Source of the DNA: Mactromeris polynyma
Taxonomy: Eukaryota > Mollusca > Bivalvia > Venerida > Mactridae
Direction: 5' to 3'
Length of the DNA stretch: 64,000 bases
Assembly: GCA_032209605.1 (NCBI GenBank)
Contig: JASFXZ010000011.1
Location: 20,156,255 to 20,220,254 of the forward strand
Within the stretch, counting starts at the first letter, position 1, and each line of letters starts with the position of its first letter. Shown here one piece after another: positions 48,701 to 60,690 of the stretch. Below the pieces are notes generated by a model. It searched no databases. It was not told where the DNA came from and saw only the letters and a list, made by a program, of their open reading frames with translations. The position numbers were made by a program, and so were the translations under genes.

Positions 48701-51468
48701 CCAGATCCAAAATGGATTTCGGTAAAATCACCGAAATTCAGTGGGTTTTGATAAGGTGACGTACCCTTAATCGAAAGATTAACAATCCCGTCAAGGTTAC
48801 ACATGGTGTTCGGTTGAAGAGAAATTGCCTTGGTGGTTACCGTTAGATTTGATTGGTTTACACAACACTGATATGCAAATAGCAAAATCATCTTAATACG
48901 GCTGCGCAGAAAACAACTAGTACAATACAGAACAGTATGGTTTGCGATTAAGCATATACAGATTATCCTCATTTTATAGTACAATACAATAACAGCATAA
49001 CATAAATGATGTGTATTCTAGAGAGGGTGTGATTATATATACAGCATTTAACAATATGAATAATACAACACTCATGTAAATATTAGTTTAGGAAAAACGA
49101 ATTTGTTGTTGTGTGAAACATTTAACTATGTACATTTAATTATCATAGATTAATATTGATTTTCAAAACGTATTATTTAATTAAAGATATACAAATATAA
49201 TAATGCATGGTGCAATATGCGTTACACTACAGTAGAAACGTTAAGGGTTGTTGTAAAAAAGGGTATGCCACGTATATGTACTAGTATTCAAGATTAAACA
49301 AAACAACAATATAATGTTTCTGTTAAATGGCAATCTGTTTTTATTACAGCGTGATGAACATGCATTCGGTGATCAGAGTGGTATGTACATTGTAGATTTT
49401 ATGATGCCTTTATTACACATAGTGAAATTGTTGTATTGGAATACCCACATCGGGCATACTTTACATAGGTTCTACTATGGGCTGAATTTCAAGGGTCATA
49501 TTGATAGTTTGACCGGAGTTTACCTTTTTATAGCCAAATACCTATAATTTAGGGACAAATTGACCCTTCAGGCACAATCCTGAGGGTCAAAATGTGGCTT
49601 TTTTGGAATTTCTTTGGGTAAAAGGATCGAATCCAGGGTCAAATGGAAACCCTGCTATATATTATTAGATTTTGCATGGAAAAGCGTCCTATATAATGGT
49701 TAAAAAATTTTTGCCCAACCCGTTTGTTTGTATGTACAAGTTATGTGTATGTTTGTGTACATGTGATAGTTTTATATATATAAATACAATAACATATGAT
49801 TAAACTAAAATAAAAAGCTACTTGGTTTTGCGTTTGTGACAACACTTTTTCTCCCTACTATACCCATTTTCTTGTTCAGTAAGAAATTTCACAGCTTGAG
49901 TGTTTTCACTAAACGTCCCTTCTGGTGATTAGACTTAACAATGGCAGATAAAATAGCTTAAACAACCTGTTATCAGCAAGAGCTGCGTTAAAGTACGATG
50001 TCACTGACTATAACTTATATCATCATTGCCAATGTCATCCTCGTAATACTGAAATGAGTCTTGAATGAAAACATACGCAACTATTCATTTTGTTAGGAAC
50101 GGAATGTTAAAACTACTCTATCTTTAGAATTTTGTTTTGGAAAGACTTTGTTATACACTTAACTCATTGACGTGTTTAATTTTTGTACCAGATGTTGCAC
50201 AAATGTCGTTACAAAAATATACAAGCTGGAAATGAAGCACGCTCGACTATTTAGAAACATGGTCCTGTGAACTAATTTCCGTGTTTGTAGTTTGAAACAA
50301 ATCTGTGTTTTTAACTTTGTCTGAGAGGTAATTTTACAATTATTGCTTGTGTTGAGTTTTGACACCGTAGTTTCTACCAATTACAAACTGTTTACGGGCG
50401 AAATTATTGCATATGACGTGTATGCCGGCGCATGCGCCGACGCAAGATTATAACCAACAGCGTCACTATTTTAAATTTTCTAAATTTATGAAACTTTCAA
50501 ATAGTTCAATTAAAATGATCCGCATCAATCTATAAATAGTGACGTATTATTTTCAGGTATGGCAGACCAAACACAACCAAATATGTATGGCTTTAAACAA
50601 AATTCAAAGTATTAAAAACGAAATGAAAGTTCTAGATGTAATCGACATTTTATTTCTGCGACACATTTCAGAATATAATTGTAACAGAGATCTGAGTAGG
50701 ATGGCCCTGTTCTATGAATGTGGCATTTCCTGTCTTATCCTCTCTCACGCTTTGTACAAGCCAAATATAATAATCATTGACAAATGTTACTCTCTACATT
50801 ATAGCGCAGAATCTTCAGGGTACCAGGAGCTGGGGACAGTTCGAGAGCACTCAGATTATTTGATGTTGTATACAGCACAATGTATGTAGTTAGGAATTGT
50901 TTGAATTGATACAAGCGAAATTCAGTTAAATAATGATTCTTGAAGGATCGGTATTCTAGCTTCAAACGCCATTTTTCAAGAAGAAGAAATATTAAATCAC
51001 AATATTACCCAATACATGTATTTGTTTGATCGCCATATTGTTTCGTATGGGAAATATTATTTAACACTAACGGTTTCCATTTGGACTGATTTTGACGCTG
51101 TTATGCTAAACAAGAGAGTATGTACAAAATGATATTTCAATATAACCTTCTATGTGTTAGTGGCCTTCTTCATGATCAAACAGTTCAAAAGTGTTTTGTA
51201 GAATACTGAAGTTTTCTATGCGTCCGTCCAAAATTCATGGTTCGTCTCTTGCATGTTTATAAAGGCTTTTAATCAACTTTCAAAACTGTTACGTAATAAA
51301 AAACAACTTAGATATGTTGACGATTTCTGTCGCCGACAATGTAGTGATTTACTGGTATTTAATCCAGTATGTCAAAGTATTTAAAAAGGGCTATTTCATT
51401 ATGTTGGAAATGAAGAAGGAATTTCTAAAATGCCAGTACAGACATATGAAAATTTGAAGTTGAATTAG
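42706..51468 (+). CDS. Receptor gene copy B: signal peptide, V-type Ig, Ig, FN3, TM, damaged tail
   Basis: Exons: 42706-42751 (start and signal), 43657-43674 (microexon), 44157-44435 (V-type Ig), 45855-46193 (Ig), 46679-46954 (FN3), 47206-47358 (TM), then tail exons 48513-48555, 49350-49380, 50557-50584, 50805-50881 and 51407-51468. Phase 1 joins keep one frame from ATG through TM, so the ectodomain is intact. The tail is not. Exon 49350-49380 lacks four bases against copy A, which shifts frame so the ITAM exon ends early at TGA. The acceptor before 51407 reads TG, not AG, and the preceding exon's last base makes a TGA. Likely products are a membrane receptor without ITAM (decoy-like) or a decaying gene. 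Confidence 0.7.
43150..43365 (-). mobile_element. SINE with Thr-like tRNA head in copy B intron 1
   Basis: Minus strand has 'cttcagtggtaacgcgctgg' (A box), anticodon-like AGT and 'tgttcgatcccc' (B box). The body contains 'cgggacttcggtttttgcct' and 'catccgaaagact', which resemble a conserved core shared by many metazoan SINEs. The same insertion is in copy C (58594-58785). Confidence 0.75.
43657..43674 (+). CDS. Copy B 18-nt microexon
   Basis: 'ttccag' + 18 nt + 'gtaagt'. It adds CLPAIR and keeps phase 1. In copy C the same place carries two extra bases. Confidence 0.6.
44157..44435 (+). CDS. Copy B Cys-rich V-type Ig exon
   Basis: 279 nt, phase 1-1. LSFTC and VDCEF, then DVDWYYK (core Trp), then NFTLDDCAMYGCKD (the D-x-A-x-Y-x-C pattern of V domains). 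Seven cysteines suggest extra disulfides beyond the canonical pair. Confidence 0.7.
44700..45140. repeat. Mollusc-type interspersed repeat in copy B intron
   Basis: 'gtccgtccgtctgtccgtcc' and 'accataactcaaaaactgct' mark a repeat also present at 60190-60400 in copy C. 'catcgcttccagcgatact' appears twice (44990 and 45068). A CT-rich microsatellite follows at 45207-45242. Confidence 0.6.
45855..46193 (+). CDS. Copy B Ig-like domain exon
   Basis: 339 nt, phase 1-1, the single counterpart of the two Ig exons of copy A. It is two codons shorter near the start. Core Cys, Trp and D-S-G..Y-C are present. Confidence 0.85.
46679..46954 (+). CDS. Copy B FN3 exon
   Basis: 276 nt, four codons shorter than copy A near the start, otherwise nearly identical. 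Core Trp and the NYTAMIYAFNYLGNS segment are present. Confidence 0.85.
47206..47358 (+). CDS. Copy B transmembrane exon
   Basis: 153 nt as in copy A. The hydrophobic span VVGGSVLVINCVAFCVMFVV precedes RKG. An Asp (YIDG) stands at its outer edge where copy A has Gly. Confidence 0.85.
48616..48906 (+). mobile_element. 291-bp insertion with 10-bp target duplication
   Basis: Flanked by CAGAAAACAA at 48606-48615 and 48907-48916. Copy A has a single similar site at about 5291. Internal text recurs at 33950-34200. The target duplication points to a retroposed or similar element. Confidence 0.75.
49350..49380 (+). pseudogene. Copy B tail exon with 4-base deletion
   Basis: 31 nt against 35 nt in copy A, with both splice signals kept. 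In the normal frame it shifts the tail and loses both ITAM tyrosines. Confidence 0.65.
50805..50881 (+). CDS. Copy B ITAM-like exon
   Basis: 77 nt, same phases as copy A, reading YQELGTVREHSDYLML. Both YxxL units and the eight-residue gap are kept. Reachable in frame only if the upstream frameshift is bypassed by alternative splicing. Confidence 0.55.
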
Positions 51469-51607
51469 GCGATCACTTAGACCGATACAGACAAGTTTAA
51501 CATACGTGTACATTGAAGGAAAATAGTGTGTTATATAGTGTTGGATTCACATATTTTATGTCAGCCGAATAGAAACTTTGTGCGGCACCCAACGACATTT
51601 CCTTGTA

Positions 51608-51769
51608 CAGTAAAACTCAATAATAAGACCACCCTTGTGACCCTTGAAAACTGGTTTTAATATCGAAATGGTCTTAACATCGATGTTGAATAAAAAGCGG
51701 AACAGTCAAAATGGACTTAATTTGGAGGTGGTCTTATTATTGAGGTGATCTTTAAATGAGGTTTTACTG
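51608..51769. mobile_element. 162-bp MITE with TA target duplication
   Basis: Ends CAGTAAAACTC and GAGGTTTTACTG, flanked by TA. The empty site is in copy A near 7084 ('gtttgtatttatcagttg'). Confidence 0.8.
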
Positions 51770-51974
51770 TAATATCAGTTGCACATAGATTGTACGTAGC
51801 TAGAGTGATATAATGTGTTCGTTTTCATAGGGTTTTACGCCGTTTTCCAACATTGTTTTCAATCCTATACGGCGACCAGTTGACCCCAACTAGTTTTCCT
51901 CGAATTAATTATCAAACAGTAATAACTTGCTCTTCCGCAAGCAACAACTTCTCCACAAGTGAACGGAAGAACAT

Positions 51975-52024
51975 AACCTGCCGGGTGACAGTCTAACGCT
52001 CTACCAACTGAGCTAGCCTGGCGT
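51975..52024 (-). other. tRNA-like remnant (Asp-like)
   Basis: Minus strand 'ggctagctcagttggtagag' is a good A box, with anticodon-like GTC. The B box is degenerate, so it is a SINE head rather than a tRNA gene. A truncated relative lies at 7105-7125. Confidence 0.5.
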
Positions 52025-52239
52025 GTTTATGGTATAGTAGTAATGTTACATATTTTTGTTGTAAACTGTATTACAGCATGTAAATGTGATGCCTAATTGT
52101 GTACGCTGCTTTATAATGTATGTATCTAAATGCTTACCTTTAAATAAAGGATGATAATTATCATTTACAAAGTGATTATTCAAATGTATATCAAAGCATA
52201 CACATGTACAGTTTGAATGGGCGGATGCGTGTGGGTCCA

Positions 52240-54464
52240 AGGTCTGTATAGCTGGCTGTTAGTTGTTAGTTGTTAATTGAGATGTTCGTTCCCGAATACA
52301 CATCTGTTAGTTGTTAGATCAGATGTTTATTCGAAAAAAACATAGCCAGAAGTTAGAAGTGAGTTCGGATATGATGTAGCGACTACACATCTGTTAGTTG
52401 TTAGTTCAGATGTTTATTCTCAAATGATAGTAGTTGCTATTTCAGATATGAGTTCGAAAAATATAGCTAGAAGTTAGATGTGAATTCGGATATGAGGGAA
52501 ATAATACAGCTTTTAGTTGTTAGTTGAGATGTTAATTCGAAAATGCATAGACAGACGTTAGATGTGAGATGCTATGAACTAGCAAATGCACAGCTGTTCG
52601 TTTCTATCAAACATTTACAAAACCTTTTGATTTGTTTTGTTTTACCCCGTCTTCAGCAACATTTGAACTCTGTACAGACGGACAGTCAACCTAATTAATG
52701 CTCCTGCTTTACCAACACGTCAATACAAGATTTCCCCACTGCAAACGAGTGACTATTCCCACACGATTTCTCAGATGTGGGAGACGAATATACATACGGT
52801 TCAAATTGTCGCTAATAAATTCCTTATCCCGACTTGATTTCGACCTCACAGCCTTCAGTTCTGTGCGGACCCAGAATCAGGTTCGTTGTAAAGTTGGAAG
52901 AATGCTAATAAGAAAACCTTATTGATTCCATAAGTGAATTTTAGTAAACGGCAAGAAAGATGACATTACTAGATATGTATACGCTAGTCAATTGTTTTAA
53001 GAACACATGATTTTGACTGGGAAAGTAACGGGCGGAAAACGTGTGCTGAATACGTCTTTTGATGCAACAATGTATTTGCTTTACTTAGGGGGAATTAAAA
53101 CATGGCGAATAATAACATATCAATAAGCACGAACTTTGTTCATTGGTATATAAATGAAGACGTCGCAGAAGATTCGCTGCTCATTGATAGAATGTATGAG
53201 TAACTCGGACGATATTTGGCGGTGTAGCACACTTTCCACGATGAAGTTTGACTTGCCTACAATAACAAAAGAGAACCGTTTAGTGATATTTTCCAATTCG
53301 GCACCACAACCTTTACGTAACAGAGGCATTGTCAAAACGATGTAGTCAACATTATTTAACGTCGGTAACGACTAAATGAACGTAACACAATGCGACGTTT
53401 GAGACGTTATGATGAAACCACATTCAAATCGAATGCAAATAATATTATGCACATTCTCTGGTCAGTATTGTTGCACAGAAAGGCTATTAATCTAAAAATA
53501 TTTCTTATAGACATGCTGAATGAGAGCATTCAGTGTGCGTTCTTATAGTTCAATAAAAGTTTGAGCGATAGTAATTTATTTTTGATATTTCACGGAAAAA
53601 TACTGACTTCCCCAGCAATAATTTGAAATAAACTATAGTATGTTATAGCCGTGTATTCATTCCGTCATATCCAAACTCACATCTAACTTGGGCTATGTTT
53701 TCTCGAATAAACATCTGAACTTACAACTACTACTGTGTATTTGCTGCATCATATGCGAATAAACATCTGAACTAACAACTAATAACTGTGTATTCATTTT
53801 ATCTATCATATCCGAACTCACTTCTAACTTCTGGCTATGTTTTTCCGAACAAACATCTGAACTAACAACTAATAGCTGTGTATTCGCTACATCATAATAT
53901 TATGTGAATAAACATCTGAACTAACAACTAATAACTGTGTATTCATTTTATCTATCATATCCGAACTCACTTCTAACTTCTGGCTATGTTTTTCCGAACA
54001 AACATCTGAACTAACAACTAATAGCTGTGTATTCGCTACATCATAATATTATGTGAATAAACATCTGAACTAACAACTAATGGCCGTATATTCATTCTAT
54101 CATATCCGAACTCACATCTAACTTCTAGCTATGTTTTTTTAATACACATTTTAACTAACAACTAAAAGCTGTGTATTCGCTACATCATATCCGAACTCAC
54201 ATCTAACTTTTGGCAATGTTATTCGAATAAACATCTGAACTAACGACTTCTAGCAGTGTATTCGCTACATCATATGCGAATAAACATCTGAACCCACAAC
54301 TAATAGCTGTGAATTCATTCCATTATATCCGAACTCACATCTAACTTCTGGCTATGTTTTTTCGAATAAACATCTGAACTAACAACTTATAGCTGTGTAT
54401 TCCGGAACGAACATCTGAATTAACAACTAACAACTAACAGCCAACTTATCAGACCTGTTGGTTC
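52240..54464. mobile_element. Foldback-like element with long inverted ends made of tandem repeats
   Basis: The left end 'ggctgttagttgttagttgt' (52253) and the right end, read in reverse complement from 54464, match over at least 60 bases from 'ggtctg'. Inside, 52250-52575 and 53640-54440 hold degenerate tandem copies of the same motif ('gttagttcagatgtttattc') in opposite orientation, including a near-exact 148-bp tandem pair at 53785-54080. The 1.06-kb middle has no recognisable protein. Known: Foldback/Galileo-type elements have such ends. Confidence 0.75.
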
Positions 54465-54469
54465 AAAGC

Positions 54470-55440
54470 GTTATCTACGTCTTTTGTATATATTTGTAAA
54501 TACTTAAACTGGCGATTTATTTCATTACACCAACTATTGACCATCATGGAAATTGTTATGTGTTAAAATATCTACAGGTTTTAACTGACACGTCAGGTTG
54601 TATATTTGGGGACAAGAGAGAAATAACATTCTGATGGTGACACTGCAATTTAGGCCCTGTATTATTTAACAACATACCATTCGTTGACATGCCTAAAATA
54701 TATCAATTTTTGTAACTAGAGACACTGATCATATAGCATAGATTTCTTATATGCTTATTAATGAAATTGAAATACTTACAACATTTTATACAGAATCATT
54801 AAATATGTGCTACTTGCGGCCAAATGGCCAAACAACAACCATAAGGTCCGCGTCCATGGGTTCAATATTTATTTACACCAAAGGTACAATCAACTCGGAA
54901 GTATGTTCTGATTTGTCGATGTAATCCCATCAGGAAATAAGCTTTCCTCGATACAACTCCCAACTCCCGAACAACTCCCGTGTGTAAATAACTGATGATG
55001 GAACTCGAAAGACACTAATACTGGCGAGGTCTACATTACACAGCTGACACACCCAAACACCATGGTTTGACAACTTGCTCTAGTTTGTATACCCTACCAG
55101 CCATTTTGTTTCGTTTCAAATTAAATACTAAAATAATTAACCGAATTATGAAGGTTAAGCACTACTAAAAGTATAGCGGCCACAACACTAAAAGTTGGGC
55201 CTGTTACACATGTATACTTTATTCATGGTGCAACTATCTTACTTTGTCGTTCAACAAGTTTTAGCATATTTATATTCTAAGCTATGATGTAATGCCGATT
55301 CATAATTATATGGTTATTTTGTTCTTATTTTGTTCACTTATAATATTTAGTATTTCATAGTATATTTCAAAGGCACTTAATTGAGACGTGTGTTTAAATA
55401 TATTTGGAATTTATAAGCAGTGTCGCAAATTATCTATAAA
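54470..55440. other. No gene seen
   Basis: AT-rich with no recognised repeat or motif. Confidence 0.4.
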
Positions 55441-55449
55441 AACTGAACT

Positions 55450-57690
55450 AGAGACAGATTCTATTATATCTATATTGCCTCATTTTCAAATAACTGTGAC
55501 CGGCAATTTGGTCCCCGCAAATACCGAGAAGAGACCGGCAAACAGTTTGGCCTTTATCGTAAAGGTTCATGTGGCTTTATATACTGTATTGCTTAACGGA
55601 TAAGACCGGACTGCCCACTGTTTATCAACTATGAGGCATCATCTTATTTTATAGTTGTTTTATAACTAGCGCATCTAAAACTAAAATTTATAATAGGCAT
55701 TGCTATTTATTTCCAACGAATGAGATCCTGTTCAATGTTATGAGTATTTATTTCCAACAAGTGAGGACGTTTAACATACGGCGTGAATCCGACTGGTACT
55801 TTTTTGGAGAGCACTTACCGAAGTAGCGCCGCCACTATGCCAGACAAGTATTTAATTCCAATGAATGGGTCCTGTTCAATGTTTGACATACGGGCGTATT
55901 TTTCGGAGAGGGGATAGCCCACTATTCGCAGATACAAATGTTTAGATGCAACACGGATCTAATATTAATTCTGTTGTGAATGCAATCGTTCTAAAAATAA
56001 TGTAGGAAAATCAAATGGCACCACCGTAAATTCTTTACTGCACAATTAACTACCTATATGTCGAATAAAATACGTGCTAAACAAAAGCTTAGTGTTATTA
56101 GGAAATTAGCCAGTCGAATACGCATGTGCGCATCGGTTCTTGCTTAATTTCCTTTTTTTCATATCATGAACAAATAGTAGATGATATTAATTAACGGGTG
56201 AGGCCGATTGCAAGTCTCGTTACAGATAAAGTGAGCATTGATGATTGCTTATTTTCTTAACGGGTCAGACACTTGTTCACATGTAGCTTTGTTTTATTTC
56301 CTAAAGGGTGAGGCCGATTTCGATATAAATAAAATTAATATCGATCATTGTTTATGTGTTTGCAATTTACTACTTACAACCACTTCCCCTTCCCTATGCT
56401 CAGTTCTTTTACTTGATATAATATTCATGTTCTTTTCTTCCCCCTTACGGCCTATTCTTACTTAATTTCTCGGCTTGTTCCGTGATTTATTCCATCCTTA
56501 AATCCCCCCGGAGATGACCCCTTAATTGTCTTTAGTTATGTGTATGGTCGACGAGACCATTCCTTGCACCCCTATTCCCATTTATGTTTACCATTGCACC
56601 TCCTCAGTGCCTCAAACCCGTAACCTCTTGATCAAGGGTCGGATACTTATGCCACTGAGTATGCAGAGACACCAATATGTATAATTTTATTGACTCATGA
56701 TTCTATAGCTATGTAATAAACATGCGATTGTATGCCCCTTTTCATGGGAAGTCTGCTAATTAGCCTACGTAAATATTAGTGTGCCTTTAGATATTGGCCC
56801 TACTATAGTAGCGTGATTTTTCATTGGTTATAACAAGCATGGGAAGTATTTACATGTAATGCATTAACGTATGTTAGAGTGTGGACAACGGTAATTTAAA
56901 TCCGCTTAAAGTATTTTGCAAGTCTATTTATTAGAGGCTTGTTTCTTAGGAAAGTTGTTGTTTAAAGTCTTTCAAAATACACTTGCTGCATTGCTTAACA
57001 CATTCTTGATGATTTTAGTCTGAGACAAATCTCAATTAGGATTTTTTGTTTAAATTGGAACAAGACCAAAAAGCAAGAATGATATTATTTACAGTCCGAT
57101 CGAATTAGTTATATCGGAGCTATATAATTAGTGTCGCTCTTAAATATCACAATAGATGCATGTTTAATATCATAAAATGAGTATTTTTAACAGACCTTTC
57201 AGTAGCATAAACAATCAGGGTAATGTAGTAAGCTTTTGCAGCTATTTGAGTGTACGAAGACCCTAGGCGCCCCTACTGGTATTATTTTGGGAAAAGGCGG
57301 GTAAAGGGTGGGTAGAACTACCGACCTTCCCTTAACCAGTTAGATAGCTTCATCCATACACATTCAACTTTGCGATGGGATTCGAATCCGAACCTTTTGC
57401 CGTGTGTATGGCATGCCATTTGTGTTATAAATGCTCTCCAATTTTGCACGAAATAAAGATAGTGACTAACAATAAGTTAACAGTGTTGCACCAAGAAAAT
57501 AAGACATTTGTTTGAACAATGAAGTATAAGTACACGCATGCGCGTAATTTAACAATATCCATTTTACATCATGTCAATGGTATGTTTACGAGTGCAATAG
57601 GATTCAAGCGCAAAATGTAAACTTACTTAGACTTCCGACAAACACTATTGTAAGACACACGATCATTAAAATATTAAACTCCATTTTAAC
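55450..57690. other. Spacer block 3 upstream of copy C
   Basis: Aligns with 40520-42700 apart from an extra segment at about 57300-57600. Same dispersed repeat at 56355-56640. The transposon present in block 1 is absent. Confidence 0.7.
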
Positions 57691-58593
57691 TAGCAAATAT
57701 GGGAATAAAAACAGTCGCGATTTTAGGAACGTATATGGGTCTATGTGAGTAAACAGTTAACAGTTAATTATAACATAGATCAATAATAATGTTCAAAGGT
57801 TTATTGACATTTGATGTACTTAATAGGATACCGATATGCCACAATACATGTTGGAGGCAGATTCAATAATTTGTCTTTTCCCATATGTATTATATCAGTC
57901 CTATATAGTTATGTTACTATGTCAAACAAGTAATTTGCTGACGACATACTACGTGTGACATTCGATGCGACTTGTTAAAACGGCATGACATTTTTCTCTC
58001 TCTCCTCAGATGGATATAAATTAGAGTAGTTTAAAAACAGAAAGTAGCCGCTTATGGACATTAAAACGAAAAAAGCATTTTGACAAATCTGATAGGATAT
58101 TTTTAATTTGTCGTTTTGTGATTACGAACAGGGATTTATATAAGGTGTCATTACTTAAAAATGTTTTTCATACGTATTTACATGTCAGAAATTGTCACAT
58201 TCATCAGTTTGTACTTAGAGCGAAGCAATTTAGGAGTTAAGTGGCTTCTTTATTGGAAATTATTTCAAATTTAACGAAATAAAAAAATATTTTCGTCGGC
58301 AAGAAAGACATTCCTTACAAAATATGTAAACAAAGTTGTTTAAGACATTCATTACATAAAATATATCTGCCCCTTCAACAGTTAAAGCAGGTATGCTTCT
58401 TCGTGGAAATGTTATTCGAGCATTTTTATATAACATACTACTGTCAAATTCACAAAGATGGTCTACAAAAAGACATATGACATGCTGACACGCAGGTACA
58501 ATCTAACGGTCTATCCAAATGATAGAATGATAAATTACACAGACATATGTATTTGCGTTTATTTATCGTTGCAACCGGTTTCCCATATGAGCG

Positions 58594-58785
58594 AGGATAG
58601 TGCATGATACAGAAGATGTCTCAGTTCCAGAAGCATCCCTGGTTCTTTTACGTGCTCATTGTAAAGCATCGTACACGGGACCTCGGTTTTTGTCTCATCC
58701 GAAAGACTGTTAGAACTGTGAGTGGTCGAACATGCGACTCCTGGATTACTAGTCCAGTGCGCTACCACTGGCCCACAGATCCGCT
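58594..58785 (-). mobile_element. SINE copy in pseudogene C intron 1
   Basis: Same insertion as 43150-43365, so it predates the B/C duplication. Part of its B box has been deleted. Confidence 0.75.
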
Positions 58786-60606
58786 CGAACCGCTACACAG
58801 ACATGTACAAAAATATGAACTATATAGTATATTAAGACTACTATGTTTGATAATTATATACATTGCTATACTGAATGGGCATATATCATCCCAAGTGAAC
58901 GAGCCGCTTATAATCATCAAAACGAAAGTAAACAAGTCAATCAGGAGTTTAACATCCTCTCAACGCCGATTCATGTTTTCACCTTGTTGCGTCCTTACGG
59001 CCCTATCTATCTCTAGGAACTACTAGGTCGTTACATAGTTTATGTATGCTATAATTAATACCATTTATCAAATACGCTTATATCTGATTCACAGCGGGCT
59101 TTTTGAGCATATACGGTATATTTATATCTGTTTATATTTTATTTCTAGGCCTTCAAGGTAAATGCGCGGTAAGTTTGCTCTTAAATTTTGTTGTGCGTCA
59201 TACGTACGTTTTATTCTACTTGTAAACTTTTTTTGTAAATGGTAAAGATTCAGGAATTTTCCAAATTACATGCCTGAGTTTGCATTGAATAAATAACGGA
59301 ATAAATAACATTATCGATGCATGAAACGAACCAAATTGCATCCACGACGAGATAAATAAATATGAAAAGAGTAAAATATCTAATTTGTAAATTATTATTA
59401 TGCGACGCTGTTCGCTTAAAATGTCGAATTTTATCAGGTATGTGGAAATGAGATTGTATACAGTATAACAGACATGTATATAAAGTCATTGACTTGATAC
59501 CGATGCTGTTTTTGTGCAGATTTGCAGCCATATATTATTTGTTTACAATCTGTACTATTATTAATATTTGAATGTAAAATTTGTGATTTTCTCAAAATCT
59601 TCAACATGGGTCATACTGCGTTGATATGCTACAACAATGGGTACATTTATTTCTTCTATGGTCGGAACGTGTAATTCATTCTTACGTTGCAGCGTTATCC
59701 TTCACATGAAGCGAAATATAAGAAATCGGGTCAGTTGATTGTGAATTCAGTACTACAGATAATGTAGCGTGGTATTACAAACAAACGGTGATAAGTATTT
59801 GTAACAGAGAAATATGCTATCCAAGATCTTCGAATGGCAGATATTTCTCATTTACTGGGATTGATTATAAGATTATAAGTTCTAACTACACACTTGACGA
59901 CTGCGCTTTGTATGACTGTAAAGATTTGGTATCTACGGAATATGTTACATTTCCTTATTGCCCTGGTAAGTTGATTTATGTATCAGGTTTGTACATTACA
60001 TAATTTTAGTACGAATCATGAGAAGACTATCTCCTGTCACATTTTCACACATCAAATAGGATCCCATTCGACACAGGTGTGAAGAATGGGATCTCATTTT
60101 TTACATAACACAGTCACATGTTTCACATTCCTGTGATCACTTTGTGATCGATGCCAGTTTTTTAATGTGACATGAAATCACATTCATCACATTCATTGTT
60201 ATGCTCCTTGACGGGAGGGCCTGTAGTTGACGCTTTGTCCGTCAGTCCTTCAGTCCGTCCGTCACTCTCTTGTCCGGACCATAACTCAAAAGCTACTGAC
60301 GGGATATCAATGAAACCAGGAATGTAGATATCAATGAGAGGAAGAGCAGTGCGCAAGAATTATAGTCGGTCTTCAGTATAACTGAACTATCGCCTCTTTC
60401 ACATTTACAATACTCATTAATAAGGAAGCTGCTTGTCATGTTCGGTTTTAACTTTATCTTTATAACGTTAATGTAATGTCTTAACTAATCACCTTGACAT
60501 GTTTTTCCAAATTTTCAAAAAACAAGCTTTATGTTTGATTTCATAAAAACTGCAGCTTATGAGTCTTTAACGTATATTGACTTGCACAATATTTTAGTGT
60601 TTTTTT

Positions 60607-60690
60607 GCGGTAGCGCAGTCGATAGCGTTTTGGAATGTGTTGGTCTTAGGCTCTTAAGCCGTACCTCTGGGTTTTATACCGGCTAGCGCT
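60607..60690 (+). other. tRNA-like SINE head remnant
   Basis: 'cggtagcgcagtcgatagcg' (A box) and 'ctgggttttataccggc' (B box) are spaced as in a tRNA, but the stems do not close well. Confidence 0.45.

Noticed and set aside
53120..53345. Overlapping frames on both strands in the middle of the foldback-like element
   Set aside because: No transposase motif; both are short and mutually exclusive.
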